The notes under the pieces were generated by a model. The model did no database searches. It was given only the letters and a program-made list of their open reading frames with translations, and had not been told where the DNA came from. Positions 8,236-16,213 of a stretch of 50,097 bases of DNA are shown piece after piece. The position numbers were made by a program, and so were the translations under genes. Numbering within the stretch: the first letter of the stretch is position 1; the number at the start of each line of letters is the position of its first letter. The stretch lies in NCBI GenBank assembly GCA_902799015.1, contig CADBZI010000008.1, positions 1-50,097 of the forward strand, in the 5' to 3' direction. Source of the DNA: an uncultured Lachnospiraceae bacterium (lineage in GTDB: Bacteria; Bacillota; Clostridia; Lachnospirales; Lachnospiraceae).

Positions 8236-8999
8236 GTCCAACACCCCCTTGCGCTGAAGGTCGCCGCAACCAGAACATTGGCCACAATGGATACCTGGCA
8301 GTTTGCCCCGCATGCGACTCTGAGATCATCCGAGGATGCCCCCGTGCGCTTGCTGAGAAGGGAAGTATTGCCATTCCGGATGCGCAGCACGCCGTCCAGA
8401 TAATCAATCGTCAAGGTGCCGTTGTTGGGAATATTGATCCCGGAAAGCTCAATGTAGCTGCTCCCGGCATTGATCCGAATGGCCGTCAGCGTCCCCTTTG
8501 CAACAACGGAGCAGGAGATATAGCTTTCCTTGCCGTTGCCCGGGATGTAGAGATTGCCGGATGCCGTTCTGCCGGAGATGGTGAGCGCGGAAGGGGTCTC
8601 GTCCTCCCAGTAAGGCGGCTTGTACCCTGCAAAGGTAATGCTGAGCGGATCCGTCCAGTTTCTCGCGCTGGCGACCGTTGCCTTTTGGATGCAGACGCAG
8701 TTGAGCCTCTGCTCCGGCCTGTCGTTGATGCGCAGGATGCCGCCGTCCTTGGCCCATGCGTTGACCAGCTGGCAGACCCTCTGCCGCTCCGCGATACTGT
8801 AGATGTGCAGTTCGAACGTGATGGTTACGTTCGCGCTTTCCTTCGTCTCGTTAAGGATCACCGCGCCGTCCCTGCCGCCTACCTGCGCGCTGTCGATTGC
8901 ATAGCTGGGGTCTGCATAGCTGACATCCAGCACGAGAAGGTTTGGGTCTATCTCGCTCATCGGCAGATCGTTGAGCGATACATCATATCTGCTGATCAT
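8232..8999 (-). CDS. Distal tail protein (Dit)
   Basis: 255 residues, SD AGGAGG 11 bases upstream. Size, place between tape measure and Tal, and composition fit the Dit family: an N-terminal half with G-R-D-G followed by a long strand, a W-A-K-D-G-G-I-L-R-I segment near residue 85-95, and a C-terminal half of beta strands with many Gly/Ser/Asn. Dit hexamers form the ring between tail tube and tip. It overlaps Tal by 4 bases (ATGA), so the two are translationally coupled. Confidence 0.85.
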   Translation of the reverse strand: MISRYDVSLNDLPMSEIDPNLLVLDVSYADPSYAIDSAQVGGRDGAVILNETKESANVTITFELHIYSIAERQRVCQLVNAWAKDGGILRINDRPEQRLNCVCIQKATVASARNWTDPLSITFAGYKPPYWEDETPSALTISGRTASGNLYIPGNGKESYISCSVVAKGTLTAIRINAGSSYIELSGINIPNNGTLTIDYLDGVLRIRNGNTSLLSKRTGASSDDLRVACGANCQVSIVANVLVAATFSARGCWT

Positions 9000-11023
9000 G
9001 CCGGTGCAAACCTCCTCGATATCAGTTTACGTCCAGTGACGTTGTTAGTTTTGCTGGTGACTTTGGTACTATCCATGTAGCTGTTGAGCTTGGCACCGCT
9101 GATGCCCTCGCGCACAGCTCCGGTAAGCCCGTTGAGCAGAGCAGCAACATCCGTGCCTCCATTTCCGCGCCGTCTGGCCTGAGACGCGGTAAGCACCTGC
9201 TCCCCGCGATGCAGGATGGCGTGATAATTGTTATACGGCACGTAATTAAGCCCCTTTGCGTGACTGCCTTCGCCTACATACCATGTGTCACTTCCGGGTG
9301 GGCCTCCGGCTCCCTGCTCGCTCTCCCAGCCTTCGTACTCAGAGTTGCCGCCGCTGATACCCAGAATCCTCGGAACAATGTCAACAAAAAGGCTTCCGAC
9401 CGCTGTCTTTACGCTTTCCCACCAGTCGATGACCTTCTGTTTCATCGCGTCTACATCCGGCAGGTCAAACAGCCCGAGCACGAAGTTCAGCAGGCCCTTC
9501 AGTGCGGGTTTGACTTTATCGTCCCACCACGTCTGGATGGCTCCCTGCATGCCGGTGCCGTCCGTGTCTTCCATTTCAGGATTGGGCAGGAACCAGCTGA
9601 AAACGCTCTTGACTGCACCCTTGATGGTTTCCCACCAACCCTCGAGCTTTTCTTTGAGGAGCTGTCCGGTTGTATGGGCATCCGGCAGTTCCGGCACGCC
9701 AAGCACATATTTGAGTTCTGCTTCAATCAGGCTTTTCAGCCCACTCCACCAAGATTCAAACGTTCCCTTTATCTTTTCCCAGACCTGAGCAGAGGATGGG
9801 AAAGCAATGCCGCCGTCCTCGGATTCTCCGAACACAAGCGTCAAAACGCCATTCGCAAGACCTTTGATGCCAGCCCAGAGGGCACCCAGCCCTCCCTTGA
9901 TCTTTTCCCAGATCACCTCAGATGATGGGAAATCGATGCCGCCATTCTCATCCTCGCCGAACACAAGTTTAAGGATGCTGGTTGCCAGTTTTTGTACGCC
10001 TTTCCACATGGAGGTGAGGCCATCCTTGACCTTGGTTTCGATCTCTTTGGGAGACGGCCATTTAATGTCGCCGTTCGCGCTTTCTCCGAAGACGAGCTTC
10101 AGCACGTTCTTGGCGGCTGTCTTGACCCCTTCCCACATCTCCTTGATTTTGCCGATGATCTCTTCCTGTGTCGGCCACTTTATGCTTTTGAAGGAGGTGA
10201 CCAGCGTATCCCATACACCTGCAAGGCCCTTCTCGTCGTAGGCTTTGCGAAGCTTGCCAGCGTAGGTGGTTATCTTCTGGATGCCGCTTGTAAGCACCGG
10301 CAGGATCTTAGCCCCGATAGAGTACTTGAATGCGTTGAATGTGCGCTGCAGATCATCCAGCGAATCCCCGTAAACAACCGCAGCATCCACCGCATCATCG
10401 CTCATAATTAGGCCGAGCTCCTCGGCCCGGGCGCGAAGTTCATCGATGCTGGTTTCGCTCTGGTTGAGCAGGGGGAGAAGCTCCATGCCCTGCCGCCCGA
10501 AGATCTTGACGGCCAGCGCACTTTTCTCCGCGCCAGCAGGCATGCGCTGGAAAGCCCGGACAACAGCCTCAAACTGCTCCTCCGGCTTGAGCTTTTCAAT
10601 CTCATGGATGCCCACACCAAGCTGTGCGAATGCGCTCTTGGATTCCTTGCCGCCTTTCGCCGCGTCCAGAATCAGGTTGTTGAGGGTCTTCATGGACACG
10701 CTCATGCTGTCGATGGACGCGCCATTCTGCCCCAGAATATAATCCCACTCTTGGAATGCTTTCCGGCTGAGTCCGAGCACCTGGCTCTGCTTGTCGATGC
10801 GGTCACCGGCCTGCGACACCTCGTTTGCAAAAGCTACTACAGTGTCAATCCCCTTTTTAATGGCAGCAACGGACAGCGCACCCGCTGCCACCTTTTTGAT
10901 TTTGCCGAAGGTCTTCTCAAGGGAACCTTTCAGGTTCTTGCCGGATTTCTCCGCCTTCGACATCGCGCCGTCAAAACCGCTGGTATCAGCAGTCAGCTTC
11001 GCGATTAACTCAAATGCTGTCAT
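8996..11023 (-). CDS. Tail tape measure protein
   Basis: 675 residues. The N-terminus (A-x-L-x-A-D-T-S-G-F-D-x-A-M) and the alanine-rich hydrophobic stretch at about 43-70 are typical of tape measures. Residues about 281-550 are six or seven tandem repeats of 35-45 residues, the best four marked by [IK]-x-[WF]-P-[ST], a W-x-G-[VIL]-K core and V-F-G-E. The C-terminus has the usual G-L-x-Y-V-P-Y-x-N-Y-x-A-x-L-H-x-G-E-x-V-L-T block. It is short for a tape measure, so a tail of roughly 100 nm is expected (about 1.5 A per residue). It overlaps the chaperone frame by 14 bases. Confidence 0.93.
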   Translation of the reverse strand: MTAFELIAKLTADTSGFDGAMSKAEKSGKNLKGSLEKTFGKIKKVAAGALSVAAIKKGIDTVVAFANEVSQAGDRIDKQSQVLGLSRKAFQEWDYILGQNGASIDSMSVSMKTLNNLILDAAKGGKESKSAFAQLGVGIHEIEKLKPEEQFEAVVRAFQRMPAGAEKSALAVKIFGRQGMELLPLLNQSETSIDELRARAEELGLIMSDDAVDAAVVYGDSLDDLQRTFNAFKYSIGAKILPVLTSGIQKITTYAGKLRKAYDEKGLAGVWDTLVTSFKSIKWPTQEEIIGKIKEMWEGVKTAAKNVLKLVFGESANGDIKWPSPKEIETKVKDGLTSMWKGVQKLATSILKLVFGEDENGGIDFPSSEVIWEKIKGGLGALWAGIKGLANGVLTLVFGESEDGGIAFPSSAQVWEKIKGTFESWWSGLKSLIEAELKYVLGVPELPDAHTTGQLLKEKLEGWWETIKGAVKSVFSWFLPNPEMEDTDGTGMQGAIQTWWDDKVKPALKGLLNFVLGLFDLPDVDAMKQKVIDWWESVKTAVGSLFVDIVPRILGISGGNSEYEGWESEQGAGGPPGSDTWYVGEGSHAKGLNYVPYNNYHAILHRGEQVLTASQARRRGNGGTDVAALLNGLTGAVREGISGAKLNSYMDSTKVTSKTNNVTGRKLISRRFAPA

Positions 11024-11308
11024 CTGTAAACCTCTTTATTATGTCCTCTTTGATCTCTTCCGCACTGCGCGTGTCCGTCTGGATCTGGTCAGGGTAAGCC
11101 ATCTCGACATAGCTCTTCAACGTCCAGCTCTCGCCGCCGAGCAGCTTTCCAATCATACCGAGTGCCGTTGCGGTGTAGGATTGCCAGAAAGCGCGCTTGC
11201 GGTACTGCTTAACCGCCAGCCAGAGCATTCTTGTGCCGTGCCAGCCATGCTCAAGGATGTTCAGCAGGGCATAATCACGTTCGTCTGGGTCGAGGGTTCT
11301 GAGGAGGG
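11010..11308 (-). CDS. Tail assembly chaperone, -1 frame extension (read only after frameshift)
   Basis: The -1 frame is open without a stop from the slippery site at 11309-11315 down to 11010 and encodes 99 residues, starting S-L-L-R-T-L-D-P-D-E-R-D-Y and ending D-D-S-I. There is no SD before its first ATG (11228), and much of the conserved-looking sequence lies upstream of that ATG, so it is best read as the C-terminal part of a 206-residue fusion with the upstream chaperone. This is the gpG-gpT arrangement common to long-tailed phages. The domain would bind the tape measure during tail assembly. Confidence 0.88.
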
Positions 11309-11629
11309 AAAAAAACTGCTGAGCACCTCCCAGTTCTCCCGGATCAGGCCAACCGCTTCAATGAAGTTCATCTTGCCGACCTGCTTGCGGTCTTGCTGGC
11401 TCAGAGCCCCGATGATCTCATACAGATCCTCCTTGTGCCGTCTCAGAGCGACATTGGCGATCCTCGGCAGGTACTTTGGGATCCACTCCATGTATGATGT
11501 GCTTTCGCTAGCCCCGATATCGTCCAGCAGTTTCGTGACTTCCTCGTCCTCCAGTATAAAACCCAGCACATTGGAAATGCGGAGCATCGCCTCCGATGCC
11601 TGATCAAGATCCATCTGGTTGATGTTCAT
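11261..11629 (-). CDS. Tail assembly chaperone (short form)
   Basis: 122 residues, acidic and helical, SD AGGAGGA. It sits between major tail protein and tape measure, the invariable site of the tail chaperone pair. Fourteen codons before the stop, the run of seven T's allows a -1 shift into the overlapping frame. The unshifted product is made in excess and coats the tape measure together with the shifted fusion. The last residues after the slippery site are low-complexity, as expected for a tail that is only a by-product of non-shifting. Confidence 0.88.
   Translation of the reverse strand: MNINQMDLDQASEAMLRISNVLGFILEDEEVTKLLDDIGASESTSYMEWIPKYLPRIANVALRRHKEDLYEIIGALSQQDRKQVGKMNFIEAVGLIRENWEVLSSFFPSSEPSTQTNVIMPC
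11309..11315 (-). promoter_or_regulatory. Programmed -1 ribosomal frameshift site (T TTT TTT)
   Basis: On the - strand the chaperone frame reads AGT TTT TTT CCC. The last T of AGT plus two TTT codons form the slippery heptamer T TTT TTT. A one-base slip back gives TCC CTC CTC and enters the open frame that runs to 11010; the phase was checked from both gene starts. The following CCC TCC may help pausing. No strong pseudoknot was seen by eye. Confidence 0.85.
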
Positions 11630-11717
11630 GCCTCATTCCTCCTGCTATTTCGGCCAAATTTGCCCGCCGGGGCGCATCTGGCGGTTTGTATGATAATTTC
11701 ACCGTGCTTAAAACAAA

Positions 11718-11737
11718 GCCGTTCAAACGGCCTTTTT
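11718..11737 (-). terminator. Hairpin between tail genes, possible terminator
   Basis: GCCGTT/AACGGC hairpin followed on the - strand by TTTGTTTT and on the + strand by CTTTTT, so it may work both ways. It follows a second hairpin 25 bases upstream. Both lie after the major tail protein gene and could reduce transcription into the chaperone and tape measure genes. Confidence 0.55.
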
Positions 11738-11762
11738 GAGCTTTTAAGGGCTATTCCAGAAA

Positions 11763-11790
11763 ACGGGCAGAAGAACCCTCCTCTGCCCGT
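11763..11790 (-). terminator. Rho-independent terminator after the major tail protein
   Basis: A strong hairpin, ACGGGCAGA/TCTGCCCGT with a loop of about 10 bases, starts 5 bases after the stop codon of the major tail protein and is followed on the - strand by TTTT. It would allow high expression of capsid and tail tube genes with lower expression of the downstream tape measure and tip genes. Confidence 0.7.
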
Positions 11791-11795
11791 CTGGA

Positions 11796-12410
11796 TTACT
11801 TATTGAAGAAGATGACCCGGAACGGGGCGTTGTCGTAATCCGAGACATTCTCCTGCCTTGCATGAAACTCGAAGGGCAGGGTGCCCTCTCCCTTGTCCGT
11901 AAAGGTCAGGGAGAAGTCCGCCGTGTTGAAAGCATTGTCCAGCTCGATCAGCACCAGCGTGCCGTCTGCCAGATCACCAACCCAGCACAGATGTGGCAGG
12001 TAGTCCGTCTCCGTGTTGATCGCCGTATGCACGGTGATGGTGGTCTTCTTGCCGTTGGTGGCCGTTTCGGCCTGACTGAACAGCCGTTTGAAGTTCTCCG
12101 GGGTCGCCTCAAGAAGGGTGCCGCTCAGATAGGCATCGATGCTGTCCACGAAATCGGCTCCCTTAAAGGGGTAGCGCATGCCGTCCACATCAGGGGTGCG
12201 AATCTCCCGGGTCGCGGTGAAGGTGCCGCCGCCACGGGTTACGCCGAGGATGCTGGTTCCGGCGGTTACAGCCGCCGCAATCGCAGTTTTCAGCGCGGTC
12301 GCGTCCGAAATGGAGCTGTGGTCAAAGTTGGCCAGAAAAATTCCCGCGTTCAGCTGGAGCTTTTGAAAAGCCTCCGTGCGAATGGGGGAAGTCATTCCCG
12401 GTGCAGCCAT
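11796..12410 (-). CDS. Major tail (tube) protein
   Basis: 204 residues, SD AAGGAG. Length, position before the chaperone pair and composition fit a siphophage tail tube protein: N-terminal T-S-P-I-R-T-E-A-F-Q-K-L-Q-L-N-A-G, then G-V-T-R-G-G-G-T-F, a Y-P-F-K-G-A block and a C-terminus with D-K-G-E-G-T-L-P-F-E-F-H-A. It is followed directly by a strong terminator, consistent with a highly expressed gene. Confidence 0.85.
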   Translation of the reverse strand: MAAPGMTSPIRTEAFQKLQLNAGIFLANFDHSSISDATALKTAIAAAVTAGTSILGVTRGGGTFTATREIRTPDVDGMRYPFKGADFVDSIDAYLSGTLLEATPENFKRLFSQAETATNGKKTTITVHTAINTETDYLPHLCWVGDLADGTLVLIELDNAFNTADFSLTFTDKGEGTLPFEFHARQENVSDYDNAPFRVIFFNK

Positions 12411-12413
12411 TTG

Positions 12414-12800
12414 TTAATCTCCTTCCTCCGGGGGAGTGTACCCCGGTGTGTGATAAGCGTTGATGCTGAGATTGATATACGCCGATCTGTAATCCCCGTC
12501 CGTCATCAGCTGGACAAGAGGGGATTCCGGCCAGATGACCAGGTATCCGTCTTCGAGGGGAATGATCTTTCCCTCTCCGATGTCCGCAGTGATCTGGTCA
12601 GCCGTCTGCAGGATCAGGACATTGGATCTTGAGCGATCCCATACCTGCGCATACATGGTGGCCTTCTGGTTCCACTCCGGTTCCGACAGAGAGTATGTAA
12701 TATACGGGAGATTCACATCCTCCGGCACGCTGTCCTGTGAATAAGCAGGCAGGCCAAAGCCCGAGAAGTACTGCTTCAGAGCCTTTGCCGTCTGGTACAT
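12414..12800 (-). CDS. Tail terminator/tail completion protein
   Basis: 128 residues, SD GAGGAG. It begins M-Y-Q-T-A-K-A-L-K-Q-Y-F and contains a central L-P-Y-I-T-Y-S-L pattern typical of minor tail proteins that cap the tail tube. Its position immediately upstream of the major tail protein gene supports this. The two genes are separated by 3 bases. Confidence 0.7.
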   Translation of the reverse strand: MYQTAKALKQYFSGFGLPAYSQDSVPEDVNLPYITYSLSEPEWNQKATMYAQVWDRSRSNVLILQTADQITADIGEGKIIPLEDGYLVIWPESPLVQLMTDGDYRSAYINLSINAYHTPGYTPPEEGD

Positions 12801-12804
12801 GATC

Positions 12805-13170
12805 TCACTCCTCTGTTGGCAGGTCGTATTTTTCCACTTCGATCAGCCTGCGGTTCAGCCTGCTGGTCGCTGGTGTATGCCGATCTGTTCCCGGGTTGGT
12901 GACCCGATAAGTCTGGCCGTTATCGGCCCTGCGGAAAACTTCATGGTAGTCCAGCTCAAGAGCTTTCGGAACATAGATCCGATAAACTCTTGTCACGCCT
13001 TGCTGTTCTGCTACCGTGATTTCGGGAGCACTCTGAAATTCCCATGCCGCGTTGAAATGCGCACCCTCTGTCCAGTCGATGATATACCCGCCAACGGGGT
13101 CATCGCGCCGGGACTTGGTCAGTGTCACACATTCAACGGTATACTGATCCATCAGTGTTTTCACAGGCAT
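12805..13170 (-). CDS. Head closure/head-tail connector protein
   Basis: 121 residues from the ATG at 13170, with GGAGG five bases upstream; the alternative at 13182 would overlap the upstream gene by 22 bases. A compact beta-rich protein with Y-T-V-E-x-V-T-L-T near the N-terminus and R-R-A-D-N-G-Q-T-Y-R-V-T in the middle, like HK97 gp10/SPP1 gp16-type connectors. Expected to close the portal exit and join head and tail. Confidence 0.65.
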   Translation of the reverse strand: MPVKTLMDQYTVECVTLTKSRRDDPVGGYIIDWTEGAHFNAAWEFQSAPEITVAEQQGVTRVYRIYVPKALELDYHEVFRRADNGQTYRVTNPGTDRHTPATSRLNRRLIEVEKYDLPTEE

Positions 13171-13631
13171 AGTTTCCTCCATCGTTCCAGCCGTTTTCCG
13201 AAAATGTTCTGCCAGCCAATCTGACCAGCAGAATCTCCTCCTCCTGCGGCGTTTCCGGTTTTGAGCGAGTACGAGTACCCATTGAAGCTCTCGCTTGCAA
13301 ACGGGCTGCTGATCGCATCGCTGTTATCATCCACCCATTGACTGATCTCTTCGGACAGCGCAATGACCGCAGGAGGTACCGCCAATGCGCATATCGTCCC
13401 GGCGAACGTTTCGTCCTGAAGCCCCGCCGCGTTATTATCGTCATCGTCCCGGAGGCCGTCCGCATGGAAAGTGTAAACGCCATCATTGAGGACGCTACCA
13501 ACGATCCAGATGCGCTGGCCCTCCAGAAACGCAGGCAGGGGAGAGATCACGCCGCCCTCGATCTTGTAGGTGCCCGGATTCGGGCGATAGATGAAGTAGT
13601 TGTGGATATACTCCATTACTTCCTGCAGCAT
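13161..13631 (-). CDS. Head-tail adaptor/connector protein
   Basis: 156 residues. N-terminal helix M-L-Q-E-V-M-E-Y-I-H-N-Y-F, then G-x-Y-x-I-x-G-G near residues 20-27 and a strand-rich middle (G-Q-R-I-W-I-V-G-S-V-L-N-D-G-V-Y), a pattern of gp6/gp15-type adaptors. It follows the capsid gene and its small partner. The C-terminus has G-x-x-S-W/Y patches shared by connector rings. Function by position and pattern. Confidence 0.65.
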   Translation of the reverse strand: MLQEVMEYIHNYFIYRPNPGTYKIEGGVISPLPAFLEGQRIWIVGSVLNDGVYTFHADGLRDDDDNNAAGLQDETFAGTICALAVPPAVIALSEEISQWVDDNSDAISSPFASESFNGYSYSLKTGNAAGGGDSAGQIGWQNIFGKRLERWRKLCL

Positions 13632-13647
13632 GATTTCTCCCCTCCGG

Positions 13648-13905
13648 TTATTTCATCTTGGTGGATCTGCTGGGGCGTTTCGCAGGAGCCTTTCTGACCT
13701 GTTTTTTCGGTTCCTGAGCAGGTTCCGGTGCGTCCTCTGTGGCAACCCGCTGGATGAGCATCAACCCCGCCCGGTTTTTGCCCTGCTCCAGCTCCTGCAG
13801 TCTCTTGGCAGGAACCGCCCTGCCGTCAAAGGGGTATTCATCCCCTTTGGCGTACAGGTGGTTATCACTCAGGTCGCGCCATGCCCGCGTGCAGACATAG
13901 CCCAT
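13648..13905 (-). CDS. Small protein downstream of capsid gene, basic C-terminal tail
   Basis: 85 residues starting at the ATG at 13905, which shares a base with the capsid stop (TGATG), so it is translationally coupled. It begins M-G-Y-V-C-T-R-A-W-R-D-L, has G-D-E-Y-P-F-D-G-R and ends in a Lys/Arg/Pro-rich tail. Similar small proteins follow the capsid gene in other Gram-positive phages, but I cannot give a function. The basic tail could contact DNA or the capsid interior. Confidence 0.7.
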   Translation of the reverse strand: MGYVCTRAWRDLSDNHLYAKGDEYPFDGRAVPAKRLQELEQGKNRAGLMLIQRVATEDAPEPAQEPKKQVRKAPAKRPSRSTKMK

Positions 13906-14972
13906 CAGGCCCCGGGCGTGTTCTGGGCGGTCGCAACATACAGCCCGTTGGGGTTGTACAGGACAGGCATGAAAAGGCCCTCGGCTTTCGTCCAGACGAT
14001 GTCCGGGTCGTTCTCGCAATACTGGTTGACGAAAACGTAGGGAGAAACCTCGCTGGTCTCCGCGCCGGTGAACCGCTGGGCGGTCACACTGGGGGTATCA
14101 CCCCACAGGCCAGTACCGATGAAGTTGTCCCCGGCGAAGAAGCTGATCTTATCCTGCGGATAATACCGCTTGTCGGTGACCACCGGACGGCCATTGGATC
14201 CCATGGTGAGGGGCAGGCTGTAGTGCAGATCATTGATCAGGATACGCTTGATCCCGAACTCGTCGTTCAGGTAGTTCTCCAGATCAGCCCTGCGGATCAG
14301 CTGGCCGACCATCAGCGCACCATTGATCGCCTTCTGAATGGAGGGATCCTTGCGCATCTTGCTGATGATGGCGGAGCTGGTGTAGATGCCGGTGAGGGGG
14401 GAACCCTTGCTGGAGGCTTCTTCGGTGAGGGCCAGAATCTGCTCATCCAGAGGAGCACTCGCTCCCTCGCCGAAATCCAGCGTCTTCTGCAGGTTGGCCT
14501 GCGGCACGCCATAATCTACGGTCAGGTTCAGGCCGTTCTCCTTGATGGTGACCTGTCCGGCGTAGAGCACCTCGTTCTTCGCGACCTTTGTGCGCGTAAA
14601 CACTTCCTCCGCGAGGTTGAAAGCGTCGTTGAGCACCTTCTCACGCAGGCGGTTTTCGGTGGTTACGCCGCGATTGATCAGGGCACGAAGCCGCTCGCTC
14701 TGATCGATCTTGACCTTGATCAGGCCCTTCTCGACATTGTGGCTGTCAATGGGCATGCGCAGGGTCTTCTGGGCTTCCACATCAAAGGCGTGGAACTGCG
14801 CCATGACCGGGATCTGGTACTCAGCCGCCATGGTCTCCCAGTGGGCCACCAGATTGTCGGTCTTGGTGTCATCGAACACCTGATCAGCCGGATCGTTTGG
14901 CCGGGTGACATCGTAGCCGATGTCCAGCAGTTCATCGGGAGCTACCATGCCGAAAATGTTGTTCTCAAACAT
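13905..14972 (-). CDS. Major capsid protein (gpE-like, HK97 fold)
   Basis: 355 residues, SD AAAGGAG. It lies directly after scaffold and decoration genes. The sequence fits the lambda gpE family: a conserved N-terminal region with F-H-A-F-D-V-E-A-Q, an E-x-R-x-x-E-x-V helix at about 105-120, and a C-terminal Q-R-F-T-G-A and Y-V-F-V-N-Q-Y-C-E-N-D-P block. Hundreds of copies would form the icosahedral shell. Presence of a lambda gpD-like partner upstream supports this class over the classic HK97 class. Confidence 0.88.
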   Translation of the reverse strand: MFENNIFGMVAPDELLDIGYDVTRPNDPADQVFDDTKTDNLVAHWETMAAEYQIPVMAQFHAFDVEAQKTLRMPIDSHNVEKGLIKVKIDQSERLRALINRGVTTENRLREKVLNDAFNLAEEVFTRTKVAKNEVLYAGQVTIKENGLNLTVDYGVPQANLQKTLDFGEGASAPLDEQILALTEEASSKGSPLTGIYTSSAIISKMRKDPSIQKAINGALMVGQLIRRADLENYLNDEFGIKRILINDLHYSLPLTMGSNGRPVVTDKRYYPQDKISFFAGDNFIGTGLWGDTPSVTAQRFTGAETSEVSPYVFVNQYCENDPDIVWTKAEGLFMPVLYNPNGLYVATAQNTPGA

Positions 14973-15006
14973 CTCTCTGTTTCTCCTTTCTCAGGTCTCG
15001 CCACGC

Positions 15007-15366
15007 TTAATCGTCATCGGGACGGGTGACGGCGGGGACGGTCTTGACGGTGATGCCGGTCAGCGCGGTCGCCGCAGTGTTCGCCAGTGCAGCGGGCAGA
15101 CGGCTTCCGTAAATCACGCCACGGGTGACCAGACTTCCGGGCATGTTGCCGTTGGTGACTTCCACATCCTCGTAGAGGATGCCCTTGGCGTTGGCATCAT
15201 TGGAGGGAATAACCGCACCCATAGGCACGATCTTGCTGCCATCAGCCAGAGTGATAGCCTGCGCGTGGTTCGCCGCGACCTGCACAGTCTCGCGGGAGCA
15301 CTCTTCCTCAGCCAGGAACCAGCCGGGAGCGTAGCCACGGTTGGTCTTGTTTCCGATAAAGCTCAT
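15007..15366 (-). CDS. Head decoration protein (gpD-like)
   Basis: 119 residues, SD AAAGGAG. The pattern is that of a small, Gly/Ala/Thr-rich, Lys-poor head stabilisation protein: N-terminal Y-A-P-G-W-F-L-A, central L-A-D-G-S-K-I-V-P-M-G-A-V-I, C-terminal A-L-A-N-T-A-A-T-A-L-T-G-I. Such proteins trimerise on the capsid surface and stabilise it once DNA is packaged. The gene order scaffold, decoration, capsid is classic. Confidence 0.78.
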   Translation of the reverse strand: MSFIGNKTNRGYAPGWFLAEEECSRETVQVAANHAQAITLADGSKIVPMGAVIPSNDANAKGILYEDVEVTNGNMPGSLVTRGVIYGSRLPAALANTAATALTGITVKTVPAVTRPDDD

Positions 15367-15386
15367 TTTTCAGCTTCTCCTTTCGT

Positions 15387-15995
15387 TTACTTCTGCGGTT
15401 CAGTCCCGGGCATCTTGCCGTACCTCTGCTCATGCCATTTCGCGGTCAGGGATCTGACCCCGCCGTCATTGCCGCCGTTCTGGTTGCCTGCCGGGGGATT
15501 CTCCACCTTCTGCCCGCGCTGGCGAGTGGTCACCTTGAAGCTGCCCCACTTGTCCGCGATGTCCTTCTTCAGATCCTCGATGCCGTCCAGCGTGCCGTCC
15601 TCCTTCAGCTTCATCTTGCCGTAGTCGGTGGCATTGAGCACCGCGTCAAGGGTCTTTTCGCTGATCTGTTCTTCGATCAGCAGTTTCTTGTAGGCTGCTT
15701 TGATCTTCGCAGCCTCGGCATCCTTCGCGACCTGCCCCTTGTACGTTTCGAAGTCACCGTGCTCCTTTTCGTACTTGGCCTTGTAGTCCTCCTTTTTGAG
15801 GTCGTCCAGCTCCTTCTGGATTCCGGGCAGCTTATCAGCTTCGGCCTTCCACTTCGTGGATGCCTGCCTCTCGTTGTCCAGATCGTCCTTCAGGGGATCA
15901 ACCACCCCGCGATGAAGGGTGATCAGCTTCTTGGCGATATCGTCGGTGTACGCCTCGCCAAGGATTTCTCTCAGGTCTGTGCGTCCAAATGCCAT
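15387..15995 (-). CDS. Scaffolding protein (GP20-type)
   Basis: 202 residues, SD GGGAGG within a hairpin array (see 16008-16071). It has a long, highly charged, Lys/Glu/Asp-rich helical centre (about 35-125), a short conserved start and a basic C-terminus ending E-P-Q-K, the profile of phage minor structural GP20 scaffolds. The protein would guide capsid assembly and then leave or be degraded. Confidence 0.82.
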   Translation of the reverse strand: MAFGRTDLREILGEAYTDDIAKKLITLHRGVVDPLKDDLDNERQASTKWKAEADKLPGIQKELDDLKKEDYKAKYEKEHGDFETYKGQVAKDAEAAKIKAAYKKLLIEEQISEKTLDAVLNATDYGKMKLKEDGTLDGIEDLKKDIADKWGSFKVTTRQRGQKVENPPAGNQNGGNDGGVRSLTAKWHEQRYGKMPGTEPQK

Positions 15996-16007
15996 TTTTT
16001 CTACCTC

Positions 16008-16071
16008 CCAGTTCTTCGGTGGGCAGTTCTTCGCCCCCGGTAGAATTTTGATTTCGGCCAGTTCTTCGGCC
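16008..16071 (-). promoter_or_regulatory. Three RNA hairpins with identical GAAGAACT loop upstream of scaffold gene
   Basis: On the - strand, GGCC-GAAGAACT-GGCC (16071-16056), GGGC-GAAGAACT-GCCC (16036-16021) and CC-GAAGAACT-GG (16019-16008) follow each other; the third runs into the scaffold SD (GGGAGG at 16008-16003). The 8-nt loop is invariant while the stems differ but still pair. That pattern points to selection on RNA structure, for example a binding site for a phage protein controlling translation or a packaging/assembly signal. Confidence 0.65.
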
Positions 16072-16176
16072 TTCGCCTATCATTTTGAGCAAAAAGCAAG
16101 CCCCCAGAAAGGAAAAAAGTGTCAAATCTGCCTTGCGGTATCCCCGTTTTTGACAATTTTTCATTCAGAAAGGCAT

Positions 16177-16213
16177 GAAAATGCCGCAGGGTGAGGTGAA
16201 AAGCCCCTGCGGC
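16177..16213 (-). terminator. Rho-independent terminator upstream of the capsid operon
   Basis: GCCGCAGGG (16213-16205) pairs with CCCTGCGGC (16191-16183) on the - strand, followed by ATTTTC. A 9-bp GC-rich stem with a loop of 13 bases. It would end transcripts from the terminase/portal/MuF side, about 118 bases after the gp10-like gene. Confidence 0.65.
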
